Source: an uncultured Prevotellaceae bacterium
GTDB lineage: Bacteria; Bacteroidota; Bacteroidia; Bacteroidales; Bacteroidaceae
NCBI GenBank assembly: GCA_902788605.1
Contig: CADAKX010000055.1
Location: forward strand, 1-37,498
Length of the DNA stretch: 37,498 nt
Direction: 5' to 3'
Shown piece after piece: positions 23,510 to 32,377 of this stretch (its first letter is position 1; each line of letters starts with the position of its first letter). The notes below the pieces were generated by a model, which saw only the letters and a list, made by a program, of their open reading frames with translations, did not search any database and was not told where the DNA came from. A program made the translations under genes and the position numbers.

Positions 23510-25174
23510 TTAATAACCAGGGTTTTGGGCGATGCCAAGGGGTTCGCCACTAAGGCCCGTGGGGATGGGCTGGCGGTAGTGCTTACCACGGATGTTGTTG
23601 TATTTAGCCTTGAGGTGGTTGTGCACCTTGGTGAAGTAAGCCTCCTGGTCGGCAGTGTAGGTATTGCCGAGTGAAGTCTTCCAGTCGTCGGCGAAGTGCT
23701 TGTAATTAGACACCTGCTTGATAGAAGAGATGAGGTCCTTCCAGCGATAGCTGTTCAGTACAGAGAACTGCTCGTAGGTGAACTCATAGTCCCACTCGCG
23801 CTTAATCTGCTCGAAAGTAGGAGCGCTGACGGTTTCGATGCCGGCACGTGTGCGCAGCTGGTTGAAAGGCTCGGCTGCTTCTGTATTACGACCCAACTGC
23901 ACAAGAGCTTCAGCCTTGATGAGCAACACCTCTGCATAGCGAATCTCGATACGGTCGACAGAGTTCTTGGTGATTTCGAGGTTTTCGGCATTCTCATAGC
24001 TTTGGTCTACGCCTTTACCGTTGATGGGCGTGTAGATGGGCGAATAGTAGTGATAGGTCTTGCCATCTTCGGGGTTCTTAATCTCAACGAAGTAGGTCTC
24101 GGCCAGACGCTTATCATTGGGCTGCTCAGCTTTCCAGTCATCGTAGAGGTTGTCATCAGCCACCTCGGTGTGATTCTGAGTATAGCCATTGCCATACTCA
24201 CCATTCTGGAAGGGGAAGGTCCATGAGCAGTGCGTCTGGTGGTTACCCTGGGCATCCACCTTGTCACCGTCGTGAGCAATGGTGAAGAGGTGCTCATTAG
24301 TGCCTCGTTTGTTGCTCTCGTACTCACGACCCCACAACTTATTATATTCTGGATCGAGTTTCAGCAGACCACTGGCAATCACCTTGTTGGCATACTCCAC
24401 AGCCTTCTCCAGACGGCTGTCGGTCTTTGAGAACTGCGGGTCGGTCTGAGTATTGGCAATAGCCTCAACCTCTGCAGCAGAGAGAGGATTGTCGCCCCAT
24501 ACCAGATAGGCGCGAGCCAGCAGAGCCTGAGCTGCCTGCTTTGAGGGTATGCGTGGATCGCCATCATAGTTCTTCAACAGTGACTCCGCATCGGTCAGGT
24601 CGGCTACAATCTGACTGAAGACTACGTCCAGGTTCTGACGCTCGGTTGTAGAACCGCCCTGCTCAGTAAAGACGGGCACCTCGCCCCATAGTTGTGCCAA
24701 CTTCAGATAAGCCAAAGCACGAAGGAACTTAGCCTTACCCACGGCAGCGTTATAGCCTTCCTGAGTTACCTTGCCAGCCTTCAGTGAGTTGTTGATGGTG
24801 GTGATGGCTTCGTTGTCCTGGGCGATGCCGAGGAACAGGTGGTTGAAGATCTTTACCTGATACCAGGTCTGGCTGTTCTGTTCGAAGCGACTGTTCACAG
24901 GACCTGCTTCGCTCTCTTCGCCCTCGAAGGAAATGAGTTTATTACTATTGAGCTCGATGATAAACGAGAAGGATGATGACAGAGGCTGCCAGTGGCTGTA
25001 AACACCATTGACGAGGGCAATGGCGCTGGCATCGTCGTCTACGACATTCTCGTCTGTCACTTGATTGTTGTTTGCACTACTGTTGTTGTCGTCATCGTCG
25101 CTTGAGCACGATACGAAACCTAACGAAAGGGTTGCTGCCAATGCGGCACTGAGTAAAATTCTTGCTTTCTTCAT
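23510..25174 (-). CDS. SusD/RagB family outer-membrane nutrient-binding lipoprotein
   Basis: This 554-residue protein has a lipobox signal (LSLGFVSCSSDDDDN). TPR-like helices run from about residue 90 (NSLKAGKVTQEGYNAAVGKA, then KFLRALAYLKLAQLWGEVPV, the SusD hallmark around FLRAxxYxxLxxxWG). The C-terminal family motifs RIEIRYAEVLLIKAEALVQL and FNQLRTRAGI complete the pattern. SusD caps the SusC barrel and delivers ligand. It lies 156 nt downstream of the susC-like gene, but with its own copy of the conserved module (25251-25322) and its own terminator. The ligand is unknown; the regulon context argues against a routine polysaccharide system. Confidence 0.9.
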   Translation of the reverse strand: MKKARILLSAALAATLSLGFVSCSSDDDDNNSSANNNQVTDENVVDDDASAIALVNGVYSHWQPLSSSFSFIIELNSNKLISFEGEESEAGPVNSRFEQNSQTWYQVKIFNHLFLGIAQDNEAITTINNSLKAGKVTQEGYNAAVGKAKFLRALAYLKLAQLWGEVPVFTEQGGSTTERQNLDVVFSQIVADLTDAESLLKNYDGDPRIPSKQAAQALLARAYLVWGDNPLSAAEVEAIANTQTDPQFSKTDSRLEKAVEYANKVIASGLLKLDPEYNKLWGREYESNKRGTNEHLFTIAHDGDKVDAQGNHQTHCSWTFPFQNGEYGNGYTQNHTEVADDNLYDDWKAEQPNDKRLAETYFVEIKNPEDGKTYHYYSPIYTPINGKGVDQSYENAENLEITKNSVDRIEIRYAEVLLIKAEALVQLGRNTEAAEPFNQLRTRAGIETVSAPTFEQIKREWDYEFTYEQFSVLNSYRWKDLISSIKQVSNYKHFADDWKTSLGNTYTADQEAYFTKVHNHLKAKYNNIRGKHYRQPIPTGLSGEPLGIAQNPGY

Positions 25175-25250
25175 ACTGAAATCTCCTTTTACCTTATGAA
25201 TTAATACTATGTTTATTTCTGCTTGTTTCGCGTTGTGAACTATTCACGGT

Positions 25251-25322
25251 GCAAAGGTATGACGATTTCCACGCTCCCACAATCGCCTTTTCGTGGCATT
25301 TCGCATACCAAACAATTGGTAA
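25251..25322 (-). promoter_or_regulatory. Conserved promoter/operator module C (susD)
   Basis: Reverse strand: palindrome ATACCAA-N4-TTGGTAA (25305-25322), ATTGTGGGA containing the -33 element (25276-25283) and -7 box TACCTTTG (from 25259). One nt longer between palindrome and -7 box than the other three modules. The palindrome begins just after the susC stop codon. Confidence 0.78.
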
Positions 25323-25330
25323 TCGCCGTT

Positions 25331-28300
25331 TTACAACGTGACGTTTACACCGAATACGAAAGTGCGAGATGAGGGGTATGCACCTGAGTCTGTACCGCTG
25401 GCCACCTCGGGATCGTAGCCCTTGTAGGGACTGATGGTGAAGAGGTTAGAGGCGGTGGCATAGATGCGGATGCCAACAGGCACGCTCTTCAGTTGTGGCA
25501 GACGATAGCCGATGGTCAAGTTGCGCAGCTTCAGATAACTGGCACTCTGCACGTAGCGACTGTCGATATAGCCCAAAGGTCGAGCATTCGAGGCTAGTGG
25601 CAGGGTGTTGCTGCCGTTGGTGGGTGTCCATGAGTCCTTGACGGTGGCCAGCACGTTGTACGAGTCGTTGGTCAGCTCCAGGCGGCGACCCAGGGCATTG
25701 TACACCTCGTTACCATAGCTGCCAGCAAATGCTGCTGATAAGTCTAGGTTACGCCAGCTAAGTTGCGTAGAGAAGCCATAGACAAGGTCTGGCTGGATGC
25801 TGCCTAGAATCACACGGTCGTCGCCATCAATGCGGCCGTTGTGGTCAACGTCCTCGTATTTCAGGTCGCCAGGTTTGGGCGTCAATCCATTGACAGTGGG
25901 TAGTTTGCTCACATCCTCGCCCTGCTGCACGATGCCGATGAAGTTCAGTCCAAAGAATGAGCCGAGCGACTCGCCGCGACGCAGGATCTGCTGACTGTCC
26001 GACCCCTGAATCACATTGTTTGTTTCGCCCATGTCAGTAATCTCGTTGTGATTATAGGCCACGTTGGCTGAGGCTGTCCAGGTGAGACCTTTTCTCTGCA
26101 AAAGGGTTCCTCTTACAGCCAGTTCCACACCTTTGTTTACCACATTGCCTACGTTCTGCAGTTGGCTGGTGACACCCGATGCGAAGCCCATGGGAACCAC
26201 CAAGAGCAGGTCGCTGGTCTTCTTGTAGTAGGCGTCAAGGACGATGTTCACGCGATCTTTCCACAGACCGAGGTCGATGCCAACGTTGTACGATGCGGTG
26301 GTCTCCCACTTCAGTTTGTCGTTAGCGGTGTTTTGCTTCGAGTAGCTGCTGCTGCCACCATAAGAGCCTGTGGCGTAACTAGTTGTAAAGGCATAGTCGC
26401 TAATCTCCTGGTTTCCCACCAGACCACCAGAGATTCGCAGCTTCAAGTAGTCGATGGTACGCAAGCGGCGCAGGAAACGTTCTTTGTCAATATTCCACGA
26501 AAGGCCCAATGAGGGGAAATAGCCCCAGCGATGGTTAGCGGCAAAACGACTGCTATTGTCAGCACGGAAGGTAGCGGTGGCGTTGTAGCGATCCAGCAGG
26601 GTATAGTTCACTCTGGCAATGACGCTGTTGAGTGTGGCTTCGCTGATACCAGTCTTCGGCGTGTAGATTTCGGCGCCATCACCCAGGTTATACTGCTTCA
26701 GACTCTCGTTGGTGAAGTGGTTTGTGCGAATACTGCTGTGTGTTGATGTTTGTGTCTGACGGGTATAACCGCCCAAGGCCTCGATGTGGTGATGACCGAA
26801 GTCGTGGTTATAGGTGGCGGTGTACTCCTGCTGCCAGATGTCCGTCTGACGATTGCCAGTGCCGCCGATGCCCTGTGTGGCCAGTCCCAGTGAGGTGTAA
26901 GCGCCAGAGAAGTAGTTCTGTGTGAGCTTCTCACTGTTCAGTCCCACAGAGGCTTTCAGCGTCAGCTGACCTATCTGATAGGTAGCCCATACGTTGCTCA
27001 GCAGGTAGTTGTTAATATTCTCGGCCACGCTCTCCTTGAGGTCATAGACGGGGTTGGCTGCGTGGTCGCCAATGGCAAAGTATGCATATTCGTAATTGTT
27101 CTTGAAGTTGTACGAGCCGTCTTGGTTGTAGACGGGGATGACGGGAGGCATCAGCAGAGCATAGACAAAACTGTTGGTGATACCGGCTGAGAAGGGCGAA
27201 GAATTGAACACCTTCTCCTCTGCGGTGGTCAGTCCGCTCTGCTTTGAGCGTCCATAGGTGGCGTTGACGCCAAAGTGAAGTCCTTCCTGTAATTCCCACT
27301 CTACGTTGGTGTGGAAGTTATAGCGCTCGAAACCTGAGTTCAGGATGATGCCATCCTGATCAGTGAAGTTGGCCGAGAAGGCATAACGGTTCTTCTCTGT
27401 GCCGCCATTGATGCTCAGTTCATGACTCTGCTGGATGGCTGTGCGAATTACAGCCTCTTGCCAGTCAGTACCTTTTCCTAAAGCTGCTATTTCAGCATCA
27501 GTATAGCCACCCTTGTTACTGAAGTAGTCCTTCTGATATTGTGCCCATTCAGAGGCTGTCAGCAGGTCAAGTTTCTTGGCGATGCTGCTCACACCCAGCG
27601 AATAGTTGTAGTTTATATGGGCCTTCCCCTCGCCAATCTTTCCTTTCTTGGTGGTGATGAGAATGACGCCGTTGGCACCACGGGAACCATAGATAGCTGT
27701 GGCGGAGACGTCTTTCAGTACTTCTATACTCTCGATGTCGTTGGGATTGATGGTGGCCAAGGGATTCAGACTTCCTTCAATGGCACCGATACCCGTGGTG
27801 TTATTGGCTGCATCCTTGAAATAGATAAAGCCGTCGACCACGTAGAGAGGTTCGTTGGAGGCGTTGACAGAGTTGCCGCCACGAATGCGGATGTGACTGT
27901 CGGCGCCAGGCTGTCCGCTGCTGGCTGTCACGTTGAGACCTGCCACCTGTCCTCCCAGAGCACCATCGAGGGTGGGGGCAACGGCTTTCTCAAAGATATC
28001 GGCTTTGATAGTGGTCACGCTACCTGTCAGTTGGTTACGCTTCTGTGTGCCGTAGCCCACCACAACGACTTCGTCCAGTTTGCTTGAGTTGTCAATGAGC
28101 GTTATCTCTACGGGTTCCTCGAAGTCATAAACATCCACATCCAGTGGGCGGTATCCCACGTATTCCACTCTCAGGGTCAGCGGAGCTTCCTTTTTGGTTT
28201 GCAGAGCAAATCTGCCGTCAATGTCAGTAATCACTCCTTTACCCTTTTCACTCTTCACAATCACCGAGGCTCCAATCAGCGCCTCGCCGTTGCGTGCATC

Positions 28301-28387
28301 CTTGATGCTGCCAGTTATCAACCCTTGCGCCAGTGCATAGAGAGGGCTGATTGCAACAAATGTTGCAATGAACAATCTTTTTACCAT
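25331..28387 (-). CDS. SusC/RagA family TonB-linked outer-membrane transporter
   Basis: The 1018-residue protein has a signal peptide (about 1-20, ISPLYALAQ). A CarboxypepD_reg-like domain (about 22-100: GSIKDARNGEALIGASVIVK) is followed by the SusC signature (SSKLDEVVVVGYGTQKRNQL) and a plug (about 115-230, with IRGGNSVNASNEPLYVVDGF and SIEVLKDVSATAIYGSRGAN). The large barrel ends RTFVFGVNVTL. It forms the transport channel of a SusCD pair with the downstream SusD. It lies 26 nt after the periplasmic binding protein gene and probably shares promoter module D. This order (binding protein, SusC, then separately promoted SusD) is unusual. Confidence 0.93.
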   Translation of the reverse strand: MVKRLFIATFVAISPLYALAQGLITGSIKDARNGEALIGASVIVKSEKGKGVITDIDGRFALQTKKEAPLTLRVEYVGYRPLDVDVYDFEEPVEITLIDNSSKLDEVVVVGYGTQKRNQLTGSVTTIKADIFEKAVAPTLDGALGGQVAGLNVTASSGQPGADSHIRIRGGNSVNASNEPLYVVDGFIYFKDAANNTTGIGAIEGSLNPLATINPNDIESIEVLKDVSATAIYGSRGANGVILITTKKGKIGEGKAHINYNYSLGVSSIAKKLDLLTASEWAQYQKDYFSNKGGYTDAEIAALGKGTDWQEAVIRTAIQQSHELSINGGTEKNRYAFSANFTDQDGIILNSGFERYNFHTNVEWELQEGLHFGVNATYGRSKQSGLTTAEEKVFNSSPFSAGITNSFVYALLMPPVIPVYNQDGSYNFKNNYEYAYFAIGDHAANPVYDLKESVAENINNYLLSNVWATYQIGQLTLKASVGLNSEKLTQNYFSGAYTSLGLATQGIGGTGNRQTDIWQQEYTATYNHDFGHHHIEALGGYTRQTQTSTHSSIRTNHFTNESLKQYNLGDGAEIYTPKTGISEATLNSVIARVNYTLLDRYNATATFRADNSSRFAANHRWGYFPSLGLSWNIDKERFLRRLRTIDYLKLRISGGLVGNQEISDYAFTTSYATGSYGGSSSYSKQNTANDKLKWETTASYNVGIDLGLWKDRVNIVLDAYYKKTSDLLLVVPMGFASGVTSQLQNVGNVVNKGVELAVRGTLLQRKGLTWTASANVAYNHNEITDMGETNNVIQGSDSQQILRRGESLGSFFGLNFIGIVQQGEDVSKLPTVNGLTPKPGDLKYEDVDHNGRIDGDDRVILGSIQPDLVYGFSTQLSWRNLDLSAAFAGSYGNEVYNALGRRLELTNDSYNVLATVKDSWTPTNGSNTLPLASNARPLGYIDSRYVQSASYLKLRNLTIGYRLPQLKSVPVGIRIYATASNLFTISPYKGYDPEVASGTDSGAYPSSRTFVFGVNVTL

Positions 28388-28413
28388 ATCCTTACCTTTT
28401 AAACCTTATTACC

Positions 28414-29271
28414 TTATCTCAAATTCAGCAAACCATATTGGTGGTTGTATTTCGTGCCGTTCTCCAGCACCCATTGCAGGAAGCGGCTGATAGCTTCGTC
28501 TTTTTTGTTAAATGTGATACCCACTTTTTCGATGGCCACCTCTGCAGGCTTGCCGTTCTCAAGACTGTTAATCACGTCGTCGAGGGTGCCGTTGAAACTG
28601 TCGGCTACGTCCTTTTTCAGGTCAAGACCAACAAGGGTGAGATCATTCTTCAACTGACGACTCTTTAAATCAAAGATATTTGAAAGCGTATTGAACGATA
28701 CGCCAAGGGGATCCTTTGCGATAGCGGTATTCAGAAAGAGGTCGTCGCCAGCAATGCGCTTGCCGCGGAAGTTGGCACTCTCCTCGCCGAAGTTATGGGC
28801 AAACGAACCTGCTACGGAGGTAGCATTGCTGCCGCTGTAGATGGTAATGGCCTCAAAAGCCTTGTTCTTTCTTACGTCCTCCTCGAACTCGTCATCAAGG
28901 AAAAACAATTGTTTCAGTTTTTTTGCATTCAGATGCTTGCCTTCGAGCAGTCGTGCTGCCTCAGAACTACGGGCAGTGATGGGCAGCACGGCTGTCTCTC
29001 CGATATATATCCAATGGCTAATGAGTTCTGTATTTTTCTCCTGTTGGTTGGCAATAGCCACGCTGAGGTCGCTCTCGCCCTGACCTTTGGCAATCTGAAA
29101 TGTCACACCAGGCTCCGTCTTGGCATATTCCTCAATCCATTTCTCCACCAATGGACGAGCAAAGCGCGGACTCTTAATCGTGCGTACACTATTACTATTG
29201 TTATCCTCTGCCAGGACGTTGCCAAGTCCCAGAGTTAAAAATGCTGCTAAAACCAATACTACTTTCTTCAT
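28414..29271 (-). CDS. Periplasmic substrate-binding protein-like (PstS/PBP-like)
   Basis: This 285-residue protein has a cleavable signal peptide (about 1-21, FLTLGLGNVLAED) and no lipobox cysteine. The mature protein looks like a two-lobed type II periplasmic binding protein: SPRFARPLVEKWIEEYAKTE, GQGESDLSVAIAN, a hinge near LPITARSSEAA, KLKQLFFL, and IYSGSNATSVAGSFAHNFG, an oxyanion-loop-like stretch rich in Ser, Gly and Asn. This resembles phosphate/sulfate-type binding proteins. No ABC permease or ATPase is adjacent; instead it heads a transcription unit with SusC. It may capture an oxyanion or sulfur compound after SusC import. The ligand is inferred from context only. Confidence 0.7.
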   Translation of the reverse strand: MKKVVLVLAAFLTLGLGNVLAEDNNSNSVRTIKSPRFARPLVEKWIEEYAKTEPGVTFQIAKGQGESDLSVAIANQQEKNTELISHWIYIGETAVLPITARSSEAARLLEGKHLNAKKLKQLFFLDDEFEEDVRKNKAFEAITIYSGSNATSVAGSFAHNFGEESANFRGKRIAGDDLFLNTAIAKDPLGVSFNTLSNIFDLKSRQLKNDLTLVGLDLKKDVADSFNGTLDDVINSLENGKPAEVAIEKVGITFNKKDEAISRFLQWVLENGTKYNHQYGLLNLR

Positions 29272-29300
29272 ACCTTAATCCTTTTATTTAGTTTGATGGT

Positions 29301-29371
29301 GCAAAGGTACGGCGCTTTCTGCGCTCCCACAATCCCACGTGTGTGGCATTCGCATACCACGAGTGTGGTAT
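29301..29371 (-). promoter_or_regulatory. Conserved promoter/operator module D (binding protein/susC)
   Basis: Reverse strand: perfect 7-bp-arm palindrome ATACCAC-N4-GTGGTAT (29354-29371), ATTGTGGGA containing the -33 element (29326-29333) and -7 box TACCTTTG (from 29309). Spacing is identical to modules A and B. The palindrome also lies about 57 nt upstream of the divergent tcdA -7 box, so it could serve both directions. Confidence 0.78.
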
Positions 29372-29418
29372 TTCATTAATTTTGTGGCAATTATCATATT
29401 TATTTGGAGAAAAAGCAG

Positions 29419-29426
29419 TAATTTTG
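29419..29426 (+). promoter_or_regulatory. Promoter -7 box of tcdA
   Basis: TAATTTTG followed by CAGCC lies 18 nt before the ATG at 29445. Confidence 0.6.
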
Positions 29427-29444
29427 CAGCCCAAAATAAGAACG

Positions 29445-30154
29445 ATGGCAATAGATAGTGCAATATTTCGTAGAAGTGAGTTGCTGCTGGGTAATGAGGC
29501 GTAGGCTCGTGGTGCGCAGAGAGTCTGGTGCGTAGTGGTATCCGCCAGTTGACAATTGTTGACTCCGACCGCGTGTGTATCACCAACATCAATCGTCAGC
29601 TGATGGCAACTACCAAGACCGTTGGTCAGGTGAAGGTGGATGCCCTGAAGGAGCGTCTGCTCAGCATCAACCCCAAGGCAGAGATTACCGCCTTGCAGCA
29701 GATATTCTCTGAAGAGACTGCCGAGAGCTTTGAGCTCGATACCTACGACTATATCATCGATGCCATCGATTCGCTGAAGGACAAGGCTGCCCTTATTCTT
29801 TTGGCTTGCAAGACGAAAGCCAAGTTCTTCTCGTCGATGGGCGCAGCCTTAAAGCTCGACCCCACACGTATCAAGGTTACAGAATTCTGGAAGGTGCAAG
29901 GTGACCCCTTGGCACGCGCCATCCGCAAGAAATTTAAGCACTACGGACAATTCCCAGAAAAGAAGTTCCAGGTGGTCTATAGTGATGAGCTGCTTGATAA
30001 TCTTGGTCGTCAGCCTGATGATGAAGAGGTCCCCTCTACTTTCAACAAACCTCAGACTAACGGCTCGCTTGCTCACATCACTGCCATATTCGGCTTTACG
30101 CTGGCAGGCCTGGTCATTTCGGACGCAGGGCAACGCGCTTCGACTGACCGATAG
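29445..30154 (+). pseudogene. tcdA: tcdA/csdL-like tRNA threonylcarbamoyladenosine dehydratase (ThiF/E1 family), broken by internal deletion
   Basis: The start MAIDSAIFRRSELLLGNEA is the normal TcdA N-terminus, but a TAG follows at 29502. In another frame, from 29501, the protein resumes as VGSWCAESLVRSGIRQLTIV, then DSDRVCITNINRQ, DAIDSLKDKAAL and the rest of the E1-like domain. About 17 residues containing the ATP-binding GxGGVG loop are missing, apparently deleted across a GGCG microhomology. The intact enzyme cyclises t6A to ct6A in tRNA using ATP. The remainder has no other stops, so the lesion is recent or an assembly error. The last 41 nt overlap the convergent fusion gene. Confidence 0.82.
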
Positions 30155-32147
30155 CGCCTGCAGGACACACCAGACGGCACAGATGGCAGCCAACACAGCG
30201 GGTGCCAACAAGGTGCGGACGACGCGTTTCGCGATCGAAGACGATGGCTTGGTGACCACCATCGTTGCACGACACCTCACAACGACCACAGCCTACGCAC
30301 AACTCATGATTGAACTTAGGATAGACAATGGTTTCGCGATTGAGCGAATCGGGCTTCAGGAACAGAGGCAGCGACTCGCCAACAAGTGAATCAAGCGACT
30401 TCAAGCCGCGCTTGGCGAGATAGCGGCGCAGACCCAGCACCAGGTCGTCGATGATGCGATAGCCATACTGCATGACAGCTGTGCACACCTGAACATTGCT
30501 ACATCCCAGTTGAATGAACTCCAGGGCATCGCGCCAGGTCTCGATTCCACCAATGCCACTCAATACGTGTTTCTCGGGCATCTGTGCCAGTTCCAACACG
30601 TGGCGCAGGGCAATGGGACGGACAGCACGACCTGAATAGCCTGAGATAGTGCGCTGGCCAGCCACTTCGGCACCAGCATCCATTGTCACTGATTTGATGG
30701 TGTTGATAGCCGAGATGGCGTCGGCACCAGCCTGCAAGCAGGCCTCGGCAGGTTCTGTGATATGGGTGATGTTGGGCGTCATCTTGGGAATAACGGGTAT
30801 CTTCACACAACCCTTCACGCAGGCCGTATAGGTCTTCACCAGTTCAGGACTCTGACCTACGTCGCTACCCATGCCCTTGTGTTTCATCTGCGGACACGAG
30901 AAGTTCAACTCCACCGCATCACAGCCAGCCTCTTCAGCCATCTTTGCCAGTGATACCCATTCCTCCTCGGTCTGTCCCATGATGCTGGCCACCACGACCT
31001 TTGTGGGATAGTCTTGTTTCAGTCGGCGCAGGATATCAAAATCCATCTCCACAGGATTCTCGCTCAACTGCTCCATGTTGCGGAAACCATAGAAATCACC
31101 GTGGGTGGCATTGTTGTGCATCGCATCGAATCGTGGCGACACCTCCTTGATTTCCTGTAAGCAGATGGTCTTATAGAAGACGCCAGCCCAGCCAGCCTTG
31201 AAGGCGTTGGCCACCATCTCGTAGTTCGTACATACTGCTGATGAGGCCAAGAAAAATGGATTCTCGCACTTGATGCCACAGAAGGTGATGTCGAGTTGCG
31301 GATATAGGCTGTCGTCAACATCGTCCTTGTGGATGGCGTGCATCATTTCCTTGATGCGGATGGGCCAGTTGTAGTGGATGCAGGCCTGCTCAGCGCGCTC
31401 CAGGTCACCATCGCTACAGTCCTTGACCCATTTCAGGGCGGGCTTGTGGTTGTCAAAGCGGATGGCACGGATGGCGCGTGCTGGGTCGCCAGTCTTGCAG
31501 GCCTTGGTGCAGGGAGCGTCCTGGCAGAGCAAGCAGCGATTGGCCTCCTCATAGATGTTCACCTTCCTAACCTTAACGCCCTTTAGATGAATCTGATTGT
31601 CCTCCAGCGACTCGATGGTTGCCAGCGCCTCAATGTTTTGCACGCCAGCCTCCGTGAGTACTTTGCGACCACCCTGAAACTCCTTCTCGATGATAAAGCC
31701 CATGCCAATGATTTCGGCACCAGCCTGGCGACACAGGTCGATAATGCCCATTCCAGCATTGCCATAGGCTAGGAAGTCGTCGATGAAGAGCACACGGTCC
31801 TCAGCCGTGAGATATTCGCGACTGATAATCAGCGTATAGTCATTCTGTTTGGTAAACGACCGCACCTTCGTTGCATAGAATCCACCCATCGTCGATGGTT
31901 GTTTCTTCTTGGCAAAGACCACAGGCAGCTCCATCATATATCCCAGCATCACGGCTGGTGCGATGCCCGATGCCTCTACAGTCAGTATCTTGGTGGGCCT
32001 GGCCTGGGCAAAACGGTTCATAAACTCCACTGCCACCTGCTTCATCAGATAGGGGTCCATCTGGTGGTTAATAAAGCGGTCTACCTTCAAGATGCCACCT
32101 TCCAGGCAGTGGCCGTCCTGCAAAATGCGGTTAATCAAAGATTTCAT
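30114..32147 (-). CDS. Fusion protein: xanthine phosphoribosyltransferase + iron-sulfur dihydropyrimidine dehydrogenase (PreA-like)
   Basis: The 677-residue protein is one open frame. Residues 1-190 are Xpt-like ([44 protein letters not shown]-binding [14 protein letters not shown]), a purine salvage enzyme making XMP from xanthine. Residues of about 200-270 carry a Fer4_20-type cysteine motif ([14 protein letters not shown]), normally found at the start of PreT or GltD. From about 290 follows a PreA-type FMN barrel ([36 protein letters not shown] with the catalytic Cys) and two 4Fe-4S motifs at the C-terminus ([22 protein letters not shown]). The FAD/NAD domains of PreT are absent. I chose the ATG at 32147 because a -7 box lies at 32175-32182. 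An electron donor must come from elsewhere. Confidence 0.88.
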   Translation of the reverse strand: MKSLINRILQDGHCLEGGILKVDRFINHQMDPYLMKQVAVEFMNRFAQARPTKILTVEASGIAPAVMLGYMMELPVVFAKKKQPSTMGGFYATKVRSFTKQNDYTLIISREYLTAEDRVLFIDDFLAYGNAGMGIIDLCRQAGAEIIGMGFIIEKEFQGGRKVLTEAGVQNIEALATIESLEDNQIHLKGVKVRKVNIYEEANRCLLCQDAPCTKACKTGDPARAIRAIRFDNHKPALKWVKDCSDGDLERAEQACIHYNWPIRIKEMMHAIHKDDVDDSLYPQLDITFCGIKCENPFFLASSAVCTNYEMVANAFKAGWAGVFYKTICLQEIKEVSPRFDAMHNNATHGDFYGFRNMEQLSENPVEMDFDILRRLKQDYPTKVVVASIMGQTEEEWVSLAKMAEEAGCDAVELNFSCPQMKHKGMGSDVGQSPELVKTYTACVKGCVKIPVIPKMTPNITHITEPAEACLQAGADAISAINTIKSVTMDAGAEVAGQRTISGYSGRAVRPIALRHVLELAQMPEKHVLSGIGGIETWRDALEFIQLGCSNVQVCTAVMQYGYRIIDDLVLGLRRYLAKRGLKSLDSLVGESLPLFLKPDSLNRETIVYPKFNHELCVGCGRCEVSCNDGGHQAIVFDRETRRPHLVGTRCVGCHLCRLVCPAGAIGQSKRVALRPK

Positions 32148-32174
32148 AGTCTTACGAATTTTTAGTTTCTGCGG

Positions 32175-32182
32175 CAAATATA
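32175..32182 (-). promoter_or_regulatory. Promoter -7 box of the Xpt-PreA fusion gene
   Basis: TATATTTG followed by CCGC on the reverse strand lies 27 nt upstream of the ATG. It excludes an in-frame TTG start that would lie inside the box. Confidence 0.65.
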
Positions 32183-32312
32183 ATAAAAATAATTGGAATT
32201 ACATGGCATCTTTTGCCAATAATAGCATGTTTGTCATATAGATATTGCTCTAGATTTTGCATGATTTTCCAAAAAAATTGTGCAAACATAACGAATATTC
32301 CGAAATAATTAC

Positions 32313-32320
32313 TATCTTTG
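32313..32320 (+). promoter_or_regulatory. Promoter -7 box of the outer-membrane beta-barrel gene
   Basis: TATCTTTG followed by CAGC, with the ATG 57 nt downstream after an A-rich leader. Confidence 0.65.
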
Positions 32321-32377
32321 CAGCATTAAAAAGGGAAAAAGAGTTAACCAATAGTTATTAATTAAACAACTAAAAAC

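Noticed and set aside
27539-28087. Forward ORF of 182 codons opposite the SusC gene
   Set aside because: Antisense to the conserved SusC plug region, no domain and no promoter.
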